Shown: one piece after another, positions 20,498 to 28,789 of the stretch
Layout of the letters: each line of letters starts with the position of its first letter
How positions within the stretch are numbered: position 1 is the first letter of the stretch
From: Acinetobacter sp. GSS19
GTDB lineage: Bacteria; Pseudomonadota; Gammaproteobacteria; Pseudomonadales; Moraxellaceae
Reading direction: 5' to 3'
Assembly: GCF_028621895.1 (NCBI RefSeq)
Contig: NZ_CP117520.1
Coordinates: 1,860,001-1,924,000, forward strand
DNA: 64,000 nucleotides
The notes under the pieces: model-generated
Databases searched by the model: none
The model's input: the letters and a program-made list of their open reading frames with translations, nothing else
What the model was told of the DNA's origin: nothing
Translations under genes and position numbers: made by a program

Positions 20498-20674
20498 TGC
20501 TCTATTCCTTGTTGTTGTTTACTAATTTTAAATTTTGTTTGTCCTGATACTAGCAGAGTTATATGTCAATTGTGTGCCCGGTTCCTGTTTATTTTTATCG
20601 ATTAAATCTGTACCCACAATTAAGCAAGATTCAGCCAAATCATGAATACAAATCATGATCTGCAACGCCTCTAA

Positions 20675-21391
20675 TTAGTCGGACAGATAATAGTCGACTG
20701 TCGAAACTACCCGGACTTTCTTCAGGTAAGGGGTATTGCTGTCGCGATCTTCAATACTGAACTGCCCCTGATTGGCGGATTTGATTTTGCCCAGTTGGCT
20801 GTTGGAATCAGCAGCAAATTTTTCAGCCACCTCACGCGCCTTACGTGTTGCTTCTTCAATCATCACGGGCTTAATGCTGTTGAGCTGGGTAAATAGATAT
20901 TCGGTTTTCTGACCGTATTCTTCACCGCCAAAGGCAATGCCTTTTTTACCTAACGTTACCAAACCATTTTGCGCAGATCGAACAGCATCAATACGATGGG
21001 TATAGACCGTGACGGTTTGATGTGCGGTATAACGTAATGCGACATTACCCTCTCCACCATATTGCTGTGCATATTTATCGGTCACGACAGGCACGGCGGT
21101 CGTAATTTCACTGGGTTTAAAACCCGAATTCAGCAAAAATTGCTGCACGTCACGGGCATGGCTTTCCATCAGGGCATACAGTTCTGTTAAATCCTGACTA
21201 GCCGCAGAGAAACGGATCGGCCAAACCGCAACATCGGCCCGCACTTCCCGCTCGGAAAGCCCTTTTACCGAAACCACCCGCTCATATTCTTTGAAACGCA
21301 GCGCACTGTTTCCCAAGATCCAGCCCATGACGATTAATCCGAGGCTGATCAAAACACCCAAAATCAGGGCAGCTTTTGGCTCGTGATTCAT
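20675..21391 (-). CDS. SIMPL (DUF541) domain periplasmic protein
   Basis: A 238-residue protein with one N-terminal hydrophobic segment (about residues 7-27, signal anchor) followed by a SIMPL domain. Visible features include VVSVKGLSEREV near residue 39, the SEITTAVPVV segment near 98, and the conserved C-terminal EATRKAREVAEKFA helix near 180. The name comes from an interaction with mouse pelle-like kinase; bacterial members such as E. coli YggE are linked to oxidative stress protection, but the mechanism is unknown. AAGGAG six bases before the ATG supports the start. It appears monocistronic. Confidence 0.87.
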   Translation of the reverse strand: MNHEPKAALILGVLISLGLIVMGWILGNSALRFKEYERVVSVKGLSEREVRADVAVWPIRFSAASQDLTELYALMESHARDVQQFLLNSGFKPSEITTAVPVVTDKYAQQYGGEGNVALRYTAHQTVTVYTHRIDAVRSAQNGLVTLGKKGIAFGGEEYGQKTEYLFTQLNSIKPVMIEEATRKAREVAEKFAADSNSQLGKIKSANQGQFSIEDRDSNTPYLKKVRVVSTVDYYLSD

Positions 21392-21553
21392 TCTAGACTC
21401 CTTGGACGTTAGCGTTGGTGAAGCCCGGTTGCTTGTTGTTATCTGGATTATTTTCTGCTCATCTATCCAGCATAAGGAGTGCCCAGCGCGAGATCAATCA
21501 GCAACATGCAACAAACTGATACTATCGCTAAAAATAAGCGATTGAGAATGAAT

Positions 21554-22219
21554 TTAAAATGGCAACGGTGACTGCAATTTCAGCAAATTTCCCTGCAGGG
21601 GATGTTGAAAAACCAGATCCCAGGCATGTAGAGCCAAACGTTGTAATGGACTACGGGTAGGTTCCGGGTGATAGAGTTTATCGCCAGTAATCGGATGGCC
21701 AATATACTGCATGTGCACGCGGAGCTGGTGTGAACGTCCGGTAATCGGCGTTAAAAGTACCCGGCTGATGTCCTGCTCAATGCCATAATCGAGTACCTGA
21801 TACAGCGTTTTCGCGGGCTTACCCAATTCAAAGTGCACGATCTGTCGGGGGCGATTCTCCCAATCGGTAATCAGGGGAACCTCCACACTTCCCTCTCCTT
21901 CAAGCTGGCCTTGCACCAGCGCAATATAGTGCTTTTCAACCGTTCGGGCCTGGAACATTTTACTGATCGCGACCTCTGCCGTACGGTGTTTGGCAAACAT
22001 CAGCAAGCCTGAAGTGGCCATATCCAAACGGTGGGTAACTTTGGCCTCAGGGTGATCACGCAGAATACGCGCATAAGCACTGTCATGATGCTCTGGTAAA
22101 CGCCCTGGCACGGACAACAGTCCAGCGGGTTTATCAATCACGATCAGATCATCATCTTCATAAATCGTACAAAGCGCATGTTGCGGAGGTGCGTAGACAA
22201 ATGAAGAATGGGCGGACAT
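21554..22219 (-). CDS. rluA: RluA-type rRNA/tRNA pseudouridine synthase
   Basis: Converts uridine to pseudouridine; E. coli RluA acts on 23S rRNA U746 and tRNA U32. The catalytic box HRLDMATSGLLMFA (about residue 65) with the essential aspartate, the DKPAGLLSVPGR segment near residue 28 and PITGRSHQLRVHM near 160 are all present and closely match RluA rather than RluC or RluD; there is no S4 domain. The ATG at 22219 gives 222 residues, close to the 219 of E. coli RluA. Earlier starts at 22252 and 22264 lack a ribosome-binding site. Confidence 0.85.
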   Translation of the reverse strand: MSAHSSFVYAPPQHALCTIYEDDDLIVIDKPAGLLSVPGRLPEHHDSAYARILRDHPEAKVTHRLDMATSGLLMFAKHRTAEVAISKMFQARTVEKHYIALVQGQLEGEGSVEVPLITDWENRPRQIVHFELGKPAKTLYQVLDYGIEQDISRVLLTPITGRSHQLRVHMQYIGHPITGDKLYHPEPTRSPLQRLALHAWDLVFQHPLQGNLLKLQSPLPF

Positions 22220-22526
22220 TAACGGTTTAATCCTAAAAACTGAAAAGCGCATGGACGTTAGCAATGTGGCTACGGGCTGTCAACAGTGCAGCACGCCTGA
22301 ACAGCTCTCCTATAAGGTTAGGATGGCAACTGGAAAACCGCATAATTCTATTTTATGGATGACTCATATAATCAGTCTTTTACTGCGTGTGTCTAGCTGA
22401 GCCTATCAGGGTCATAAGCATCTGCCTAGAAATGTAAACCATTCAGAATCAAAGGCTGAGTTGCAGAGGTGACCGTTATTTTTGCTCTCAAGTCAAAAGT
22501 TGTTGCCATCCGAAAATTATCAATCA
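22220..22526. other. Intergenic region between rluA and the DUF421 gene
   Basis: About 300 bases with no convincing reading frame, RNA gene or terminator. It presumably contains the rluA promoter on the minus strand. Confidence 0.6.
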
Positions 22527-23210
22527 TTACAGGCTCCAGTATGCATCTCTAATCGCTTGAGCCCAACTGGTATGATTGCAGCGTGGACAACGTTGCCCCT
22601 GAATCTGTTCATAAATTTGTGTACAGCCACAAAACATGCAGGCATAAAAAGTATAGGGATGAAATTGCTCAACTTTGACATAGGCCTTAGGAAAAATTGG
22701 CAATCCCCATTTGGCGGTCTCAGCAGTGTAAAACAGCACACTCAGACTACCATCAGTTTCCAGTAGAGCCGCCCGAACTTGCCCCAGATGTTCAATGTTG
22801 TACTGACGCATTTCAGCAAAGAATTCATCATGGGAAAATTTTTCTTTTGCGACATCATCAATGACCAGCTTCCCCTCTTCCACAATATAAAGGGGCTTTC
22901 CTTCAAGTAACTCCTCAATTTTCTGGTTTTTCATCATGCTCCAGGTGGTAAACCGGTAGAGCAACAGAATGGTGAAAATGACCAGAAAGGCCTGAACAAT
23001 CGGCAGATCTTCAGTAAACATAGGATCGCCCGCAGCCGACCCCAGACATAAAATAATCGCCAGCTCAAAAATAGAAAGCTGGCGAATTCCTCTTTTTCCA
23101 GAAATGCGTAAAAAGAGCAAAATTAAAATATACATGACACAGCTACGAACCATTATTTCCAGAATAAAAGGCCAAGTAGTGTCATGTATAAATAATTTAA
23201 AAACATCCAT
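22527..23210 (-). CDS. DUF421 (YetF-like) membrane protein with C-terminal zinc-ribbon-like tail
   Basis: A 227-residue protein with three N-terminal membrane helices (about 15-35, 45-62 and 68-85) and a cytoplasmic YetF-type domain. The family motif SGKRGIRQLSIFELAIILCLGSAAGDPM is read across residues 37-64, and LLEGKPLYIVEEGKL follows at about 100. The last 40 residues contain CMFCGC and CPRC, two Cys-x-x-Cys pairs 17 residues apart that could bind zinc; many DUF421 proteins lack this. Function is unknown; Bacillus YetF relatives are linked to sporulation and envelope stress. It lies upstream of no obvious partner but in a run of small minus-strand genes. Confidence 0.85.
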   Translation of the reverse strand: MDVFKLFIHDTTWPFILEIMVRSCVMYILILLFLRISGKRGIRQLSIFELAIILCLGSAAGDPMFTEDLPIVQAFLVIFTILLLYRFTTWSMMKNQKIEELLEGKPLYIVEEGKLVIDDVAKEKFSHDEFFAEMRQYNIEHLGQVRAALLETDGSLSVLFYTAETAKWGLPIFPKAYVKVEQFHPYTFYACMFCGCTQIYEQIQGQRCPRCNHTSWAQAIRDAYWSL

Positions 23211-23311
23211 GTAAATAAACCTATTCTCATTTAACTATTATTTATTACGTATTATTAGTTAGGTTTATCATAAAGTTATAAAATGTTTAAGTTGAAATAA
23301 CAAAATAGCAA

Positions 23312-23626
23312 CTACATTCTGTCCCATGCATCTTTTACTGCATGTTTGGCGTGTTCCCATTTTAAACGAGATTCCGCCTTAAACTCTTCCCATTTTGAAC
23401 GTAAACCTGTCTCTTGCTCTTCGAAACGGGCATCCTGACCTGACTCTGCACGAGCACGGCTCCCTAAAGCATAGGCTGAAGATAGATCACGGTCATAATC
23501 CAGATCAGGAATTTCTTTTTGAAAATCGCTGTAATATGGGCGATCGACATAGTTTTGACGCCAATATTGTTCAGAATCTGAATTGTTATATGACGGACTT
23601 GGATTATTGGTATTAATGTTATTCAT
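23312..23626 (-). CDS. Small hydrophilic hypothetical protein
   Basis: A 104-residue protein with an Asn/Ser-rich first 20 residues, a Tyr/Asp-rich middle (YWRQNYVDRPYYSDF, then DLDYDRDLSSAYALG) and a charged amphipathic C-terminus (KWEEFKAESRLKWEHAKHAVKDAWDRM, 27 residues written here in two parts: KWEEFKAESRLKW and EHAKHAVKDAWDRM) that recalls the repeating pattern of CsbD-like stress proteins. There is no membrane segment or signal peptide. I do not recognise a defined family. The start at 23626 is supported by GGAG upstream. Its neighbours suggest a stress-related role, but this is inference. Confidence 0.7.
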   Translation of the reverse strand: MNNINTNNPSPSYNNSDSEQYWRQNYVDRPYYSDFQKEIPDLDYDRDLSSAYALGSRARAESGQDARFEEQETGLRSKWEEFKAESRLKWEHAKHAVKDAWDRM

Positions 23627-23721
23627 AATGAACTCCAAATTTTTTGTTTTGAAGTTAAGGAGAAGCATCAGATATTCTCCTTAACTTCAGATCGAAATTA
23701 AGACAAAATTTTTACCAGTAC

Positions 23722-23973
23722 TTATTTATGCTGGTTATTTTGCGAATTTGACTGATCACGCTGATTTTGTTGCGTATTTTTCTGGTTAGAGCCAGATTGA
23801 CGACGGTTTTCATTTTGCTGCTGTTGTTGATTACCCATACCACCATTATCTTGGTCACGTTGCTGCCCAGGCTGCTGATTTTTCTGGTTCTGTTGATTCT
23901 GCTGGTTGAACTGATCATTCTGTTGTTGCTGCTGGTTATTTTGCTTTTGCTGCTTTTGATTTGAATTCATCAT
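23722..23973 (-). CDS. Gln/Asn-rich low-complexity hypothetical protein
   Basis: An 83-residue protein that is mostly glutamine and asparagine with scattered Lys, Arg, Asp and Ser, and almost no hydrophobic residue after the two initial methionines. It should be intrinsically disordered and fully soluble. GAGG seven bases before the ATG at 23973 supports translation, and a GTG at 23979 is an alternative start. The composition resembles bacterial hydrophilins and short prion-like segments; neither role is shown. The antisense frame is Leu/Ile-rich only because it mirrors CAA/CAG codons. Confidence 0.62.
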   Translation of the reverse strand: MMNSNQKQQKQNNQQQQQNDQFNQQNQQNQKNQQPGQQRDQDNGGMGNQQQQQNENRRQSGSNQKNTQQNQRDQSNSQNNQHK

Positions 23974-24376
23974 TTTCACTACCTCATCAAGTGGAACACA
24001 TAAGATCTGAATCGTTCAGACATTCATATAAGTAGCATGGAAAAATTCAACTCCCCACCCATCGGCTGTTACAGTCTTTTTAAATGTAAGCGGGCAGAAA
24101 AATTATGTGTTTTAAATCAAGAGAATCACGTTCATTAGCAATTTAAATGATTACATTATTGATCTTATTTAACATAGCTCTCTAGAAAGGCGTTTATCTT
24201 TTAGCATTTTTTATAATGGCGTGACTTTTTCCAATTTTATTTATCTTGATGATTATAACTAGCAGTAAATTCTTAAATATATCCGTTAAAGAATAAATAA
24301 ATTCATCTTTAAATCAACACAAACACCACATTTTTGATTTTAAATTACATTTTCACTATAAAGAAAATAGTATTCT
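23974..24376. other. AT-rich gene-less region
   Basis: About 400 bases of AT-rich sequence between the DUF1003 gene and the Gln/Asn-rich gene. No reading frame with a ribosome-binding site, RNA gene or clear terminator was seen. It should hold the promoter for the small hydrophilic genes. Confidence 0.55.
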
Positions 24377-25090
24377 TTATTTATTTTGCTTTTTACTCAT
24401 CTCTTCCAATAAATCGAGTTGAATTTCCTGAATTTGCGCTAGTCGTTCCCATTGATGTGACAACAGATGGTCAACTTTTTCATGTAAGTGTCGAATTTCC
24501 AACTCAGCTTTAAGGTTAATCTGGTAATCATACTGAGAACGTAAACGGTCTTTGGCTTCCTGCCGGTTTTGGCTCATCATGATGATCGGTGCCTGAATGG
24601 CTGCAAGACAGGACAGTAATAGATTGAGCAGGATAAATGGATATGGATCTGCGGGATGAACTTTCATCACCATGGTATTGATCACAATCCAGATCAGCAA
24701 AAACAAAGCAAAACAGATCAGAAAGGCCCAACTTCCACCAAAAGTCGCGATTTTATCCGCCAGCCGTTCGCCAAAACTCCACTGCTCATCAAACTCTGAT
24801 TCGGCATTTTTCGTAATGAGCTCATGCTTTTGCATGCTTTCAACAACTTCTTTTTCCAGATCCGTCAGTTCACCTTTTTCAGACTTCAGTAAGGCATGCA
24901 CGTACTGAATCCGGTATTTGGCCAAATCCGACTGACAGATATAACTGTCCAGAGAACCTTCGGGATAATCATGAATAATCCGTTCTGCAATCACCTCACG
25001 AATCGCCTCAATTGGCATGAGCTGATCACGCTGAAACTGTTTCTTGCAAACCAAACATTCACGACATTCAACCTGGCTGTCCATGAGCAT
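24377..25090 (-). CDS. DUF1003 membrane protein with N-terminal Cys-rich segment
   Basis: A 237-residue protein. The N-terminus has CREC and CLVCKK-type cysteine pairs (residues 9-15), possibly metal-binding. The DUF1003 core spans two membrane helices near residues 118-137 and 150-172, with the typical SFGERLADKIATFGGSW approach, the DPYPFILLNL loop and the IQAPIIMMSQNRQ exit. A long charged coiled-coil tail follows. Function is unknown for the family. The start may be 25090 or 25084. It heads the minus-strand set of envelope or stress-type genes down to 22527. Confidence 0.87.
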   Translation of the reverse strand: MLMDSQVECRECLVCKKQFQRDQLMPIEAIREVIAERIIHDYPEGSLDSYICQSDLAKYRIQYVHALLKSEKGELTDLEKEVVESMQKHELITKNAESEFDEQWSFGERLADKIATFGGSWAFLICFALFLLIWIVINTMVMKVHPADPYPFILLNLLLSCLAAIQAPIIMMSQNRQEAKDRLRSQYDYQINLKAELEIRHLHEKVDHLLSHQWERLAQIQEIQLDLLEEMSKKQNK

Positions 25091-25681
25091 TCTCTGGGCA
25101 TAAAAAGAATGAAAAAGATTATATAAGGTTTCGCAACAATTGCGATGGTAGGCTGACTCAAATGGTGAGTAGTCGAAGTCCAGAAGAGTGTTCTTATTCT
25201 TGCAGGATGTGCACTGCTACAGCGGTTTTACGGTCAGATTCTCGATCTCAAAAGATCATGAATTGCCAAACGAAAGTTATAAGGGTGTATAGAAGATTGG
25301 GGTTGCGTCACAACCCGTTTTGCTGGATAAACAAAACTTTCGGCATTCTGATGGATCACATCATTGGCCTGTCTGCCGAATCGAGACCTTGTGGGTCAAT
25401 ACACCTGCACGGGATCAGTGCTGGTGCATATTCATCTTTTCGGTTTCTATCTCACCCTCAAGTATTAATTTAACTAAACTTTACCGGGATTGTTTCCCGA
25501 AAATTAGCCAATCAACCCAAAACCTCAAAAAATATTTTCACACAGACATTAAAAAATGGAAAAATCAACAACAATAAACCAATTCACTGATTGATCTTCC
25601 GGATCTCATCACTTTTTCTGGACGTACTGCGTCATAGCTTAGCGCTGAGTGATTCCAAAGAAAAAGATAGTGAAAGGCCGT
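25091..25681. other. 590-base region without a supported gene
   Basis: Composition here is less AT-rich than other intergenic stretches. A plus-strand frame at 25162-25473 (103 codons) is open, but it has no ribosome-binding site or recognisable motif. Short coding-like fragments occur in more than one frame, which could be a decayed gene. Nothing is assigned. Confidence 0.45.
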
Positions 25682-26569
25682 CTAAGCCCAGATCACCATG
25701 ATGGCCGCCATAATCACGAGCAATAAACCCAGATGGTCAGATCGGGCCAGTTTTTCCTTAAAGAAGAATGCCGAGATCAATAAGCTAAACAAAATCTCGA
25801 CTTGACCTAAGGTTTTCACAATCGCAACGGTCTGCATGCTCATGGCACTGAACCAGCCTAATGACGCCAGAAAACTGCAGACACTCACCTTAAAGGTCAA
25901 GCCCAGACGTTGCCACATGTGATATAGCGTTTTTCGGCTAAAGAGAGCTAAATACAGCAACAAGGCCACACATTGAAAACTGATCAGTGAACACAACACC
26001 CATGCCGCACGATGCAAAAAAGGTAGCATATTCAGTTCTAAACTGGCTTCACGCACCAGCAAAGAAGTAACAGCAAAACACAGCCCGCTCCCCAATCCAA
26101 TCATGAGCGTTTTAACAGATAACTCAGTATGTCGGCTGCCTTTACTCAACAAGAAAACCGCAATCGCGCCGATCAACACCCCAAGCCAGCCCCAGCCGGT
26201 TAAATGCTCCTGTAGAAACACAACCCCAATTAAGGCAGCCAGAATGGCTTCACTTTTCGCCAAGCCAATCCCAATTGCATAATTTTTTTGCTGGAATAAT
26301 TTGACCATCAAGGCCGTAGCATAAATCTGGCTCATGCCGGCAATTACCACATACAGCCAGAATTTATTTGAAAAAGTCACATGGGCTGTAATCGGTTGCT
26401 GGCTATATAAGATTGCCAAATAGCTAAAAGCAAAAATTGGCGCAAACAGGAAACGTGCCAGCGTTGTTCCATAAATATCGACACTAGTACTGAGCTGTTT
26501 TTGAAATGCATTGCGCCAGGCCTGCATAAATGCCGCCATCAGCGTAAAAAGAACCCAACTGATTGCCAT
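25682..26569 (-). CDS. EamA/DMT family transporter
   Basis: A 295-residue inner membrane protein with ten predicted helices in two EamA repeats (first half to about residue 135, second half from about 150). The drug/metabolite transporter superfamily exports amino acids, nucleosides, sugars or other metabolites; no substrate can be inferred. LAKSEAILAALIGVVFLQEHLTGW is the typical end of the first repeat and GQVEILFSLLISAFFFKEKL that of the second. The start chosen is the ATG at 26569; an in-frame TTG at 26590 would add seven residues. No partner genes are adjacent. Confidence 0.85.
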   Translation of the reverse strand: MAISWVLFTLMAAFMQAWRNAFQKQLSTSVDIYGTTLARFLFAPIFAFSYLAILYSQQPITAHVTFSNKFWLYVVIAGMSQIYATALMVKLFQQKNYAIGIGLAKSEAILAALIGVVFLQEHLTGWGWLGVLIGAIAVFLLSKGSRHTELSVKTLMIGLGSGLCFAVTSLLVREASLELNMLPFLHRAAWVLCSLISFQCVALLLYLALFSRKTLYHMWQRLGLTFKVSVCSFLASLGWFSAMSMQTVAIVKTLGQVEILFSLLISAFFFKEKLARSDHLGLLLVIMAAIMVIWA

Positions 26570-26992
26570 AACTTGAAATGCTGAGAGCAAAAGAAGTGGC
26601 TAATTTACGCCTTTGCAGGATGTTTTTCGAGTGATGAACGTCCTTATTTACATTTGATGTGTTTATTTTTCTTCTTACTCAATGGGTTCAGTTAAGCATG
26701 ACATTTTTATATCTATCACGGTTTATGAGAGGTGTTATTTATAACGTAATTGCTGTTAGAAGCCTTTTCCGGCTATTTCAATATCATTGAGTGGCTGATT
26801 TCATCATTTTCATGCTGAGACTCGCTATTTGAAAAAACAGCATAAATTTTCATGGGTTAAAAGCTAAAACCAGTGGTGTAGTTTTACTGGCCTGGAGATC
26901 TGCCATTTGCAGTCTAAACAGTGTTTTTTTTGTCAAAATAAAGCAAAATAAGCCTCATTGTTTAGTACTAGATTGACATTCGAGACCATCCC
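26570..26992. other. Intergenic region between the EamA gene and ygfZ
   Basis: About 420 bases between divergent genes. A T-run (eight T near 26926) is not preceded by a stem, so it is not a terminator. No reading frame or RNA gene was recognised; promoters for both genes must lie here. Confidence 0.5.
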
Positions 26993-27715
26993 ATGAACGA
27001 CTTTGCTTTCTCTCGTTTCACCCTGAACGGTGTTGATGCCCAAAAATTTCTGCAAGGCCAAGTTACGTTGCATGTTGAACGTTTAGAAGAAAATGTCACG
27101 CGTTATACTGCAATCTGTGACCTGAAAGGCCGGATTCAGTTCGGTTTATGGCTGAAAAAAGTAAGCCCTGAAAGTTTTGAAATTGTGGTTATGCAGGATC
27201 AGGCGGAAGAATTTGCCAAACATATCCGCAAGTTTGGGGCCTTTTCTAAAATGAAACTGGAAGAAGCAGGTACGGTATTCCCTATTCTCGAAGGAGAGAG
27301 TACCTACTTTACTGAAAGCTCGACAGATCTCGTAAACTGGCAATTACAGGCGATTGAACAAGGACAGGCATGGATCAGTCAAGCTACCGAACATGAGTTT
27401 CAGCCCCAGGAATTACGTTTGCATCAGCGTGAAGGCGTGCATTATGACAAAGGCTGTTACCTTGGACAGGAGATCGTGGCGCGTTTATGGTTTAAAGCCA
27501 AACCAAAACACTGGCTGCATCTGGTACAAGGCACAGGTGAAGTTCCAGCTCCTGCAACAAAATTACACAACGATATCCAAGTCGTGAATAGCGTCGCGAT
27601 CGAGGCTGGCTATAAAGCCTTGGTGGTTGCCAAGCCAGCTGCACTGGAAGAGCTCGGTTTAGTGGTCTTGCCATTACCTGAAGCCCTCAACGGAGACGTG
27701 GCACGCTCACAATAA
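26993..27715 (+). CDS. ygfZ: Folate-binding YgfZ protein (Fe-S cluster assembly factor)
   Basis: A 240-residue protein of the YgfZ/GcvT (COG0354) family, which binds tetrahydrofolate and supports repair or assembly of certain iron-sulfur enzymes such as MiaB. The family signature KGCYLGQE with the essential cysteine is read at about residues 151-158, after an N-terminal GcvT-like fold (VDAQKFLQGQVTLHV near 14-28). It is shorter than E. coli YgfZ (326 residues), which is normal for Acinetobacter and Pseudomonas members. The gene appears to stand alone. Confidence 0.9.
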   Translation: MNDFAFSRFTLNGVDAQKFLQGQVTLHVERLEENVTRYTAICDLKGRIQFGLWLKKVSPESFEIVVMQDQAEEFAKHIRKFGAFSKMKLEEAGTVFPILEGESTYFTESSTDLVNWQLQAIEQGQAWISQATEHEFQPQELRLHQREGVHYDKGCYLGQEIVARLWFKAKPKHWLHLVQGTGEVPAPATKLHNDIQVVNSVAIEAGYKALVVAKPAALEELGLVVLPLPEALNGDVARSQ

Positions 27716-27910
27716 CAGCACAATTCATATCGATAGAGAGCGGTTTTGACCGCTCTTTTTTATAGTTTAACCCTTCGATCCTCCTACCTGATTTTATTGT
27801 GCTTTCGACCACTGGCGATATTTACATTCTACAAAAAGCTCTTATGATGAATGAATCATCTTCTCTACCCATCAATGGAATGATGCGGGTTATTCTCAAG
27901 GTTTTACACG

Positions 27911-28717
27911 ATGAAAAAAATTCTATTGGCCGCCCTGATCAGCATTTCCAGCACACTCACCTTTGCAGAAACGGCTGCTCCAGCACAAAATCCTGTCTTT
28001 GCTTCAGTCGAAAAATTGGTTCAAGCCAAAGATTATGCGGGAGCCTATAAAGAACTGGAAAAGATTGCCAAAACAGGTAATGCGCAAGCGCTTTATCATC
28101 TAGCGGTGCTCACCCAGATCGGTCAAGGCACCACAAAAGACGAGAAAAAAGCACTGGATCTGTTCCAACAAGCTGCTAAAAAAGGTGATCCACTCGCCAA
28201 TTATACCTTGGCGAAAAGCTATATGATGGGTGGCAATCTAGGATTGAAACCGGATGTACAAAAGGCCAAGGAATATTTCCAGGCCTCAGCCAAAGCCGGT
28301 TTTGAGGATGCAAATGTCGATTTGGCCGTGCTATTCTTCTCGGAAAATAAAGCTGAGTCAGATAAACAAGGTCTGGCCAAACTTGAACCATTGATCAAGA
28401 AAAATCACCCTCAAGCAATTTATGCCAAAGCACTGTATGACATCAATCTGGGTTTTAAAAACAAAGATGAAAAGAGTGTCAAAAGTGGTTTAACTGCTAT
28501 CCAGCAGTTGGCTGAAAAAGGTTACATTCCGGCCCTAATGGCCGTCGGCAACATGTTTACCAATGGCAATATCATCGATCAAGATCTAGTGAAAGCCAAA
28601 GAAATCTTTAGCTTACTGGCACAAAAAAATGTCCCGAATGCCAAAGAATCTTTAGCCCTTGTAGAAAAAATGATGGCAGAAAAAGCCAAACCGGCAGCAG
28701 CCAAAAGCAAAAGTTAA
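27911..28717 (+). CDS. Secreted Sel1-like tetratricopeptide repeat protein
   Basis: A 268-residue protein with an N-terminal signal peptide (MKKILLAALISISSTLTFAE, cleavage likely after residue 19-20). Sel1-like repeats follow: GNAQALYHLAVL near 57, GDPLANYTLAKSYMMGG near 95, AGFEDANVDLAVLFF near 135 and KGYIPALMAVGNMFTNG near 203. Sel1 repeats form alpha-alpha superhelices that bind partner proteins. The C-terminal Lys/Ala tail is basic. It is probably periplasmic; the partner is unknown. A terminator follows at 28741. Confidence 0.85.
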   Translation: MKKILLAALISISSTLTFAETAAPAQNPVFASVEKLVQAKDYAGAYKELEKIAKTGNAQALYHLAVLTQIGQGTTKDEKKALDLFQQAAKKGDPLANYTLAKSYMMGGNLGLKPDVQKAKEYFQASAKAGFEDANVDLAVLFFSENKAESDKQGLAKLEPLIKKNHPQAIYAKALYDINLGFKNKDEKSVKSGLTAIQQLAEKGYIPALMAVGNMFTNGNIIDQDLVKAKEIFSLLAQKNVPNAKESLALVEKMMAEKAKPAAAKSKS

Positions 28718-28740
28718 TTTTGATAACAGAATTGCAAACT

Positions 28741-28770
28741 AAATGGGCTGAATCATGCAGCCCATTTTTA
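28741..28770 (+). terminator. Intrinsic terminator after the Sel1 gene
   Basis: AAATGGGCTG and CAGCCCATTT form a ten-base stem around AATCATG, followed by TTA. It is between convergent genes and could act on both. Confidence 0.8.
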
Positions 28771-28789
28771 TATTGAAAACAACAACTGT

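Noticed and set aside
23767-23964. Leu/Ile-rich plus-strand frame that looks like a membrane protein
   Set aside because: It is the antisense of the Gln/Asn-rich gene, because CAA/CAG codons read TTG/CTG on the other strand.
25162-25473. Open frame of 103 codons as a possible gene
   Set aside because: No ribosome-binding site, no motif and a mixed composition. Kept only as a possible decayed gene.
26920-26940. Eight-T run as an intrinsic terminator
   Set aside because: No stem-loop precedes it.
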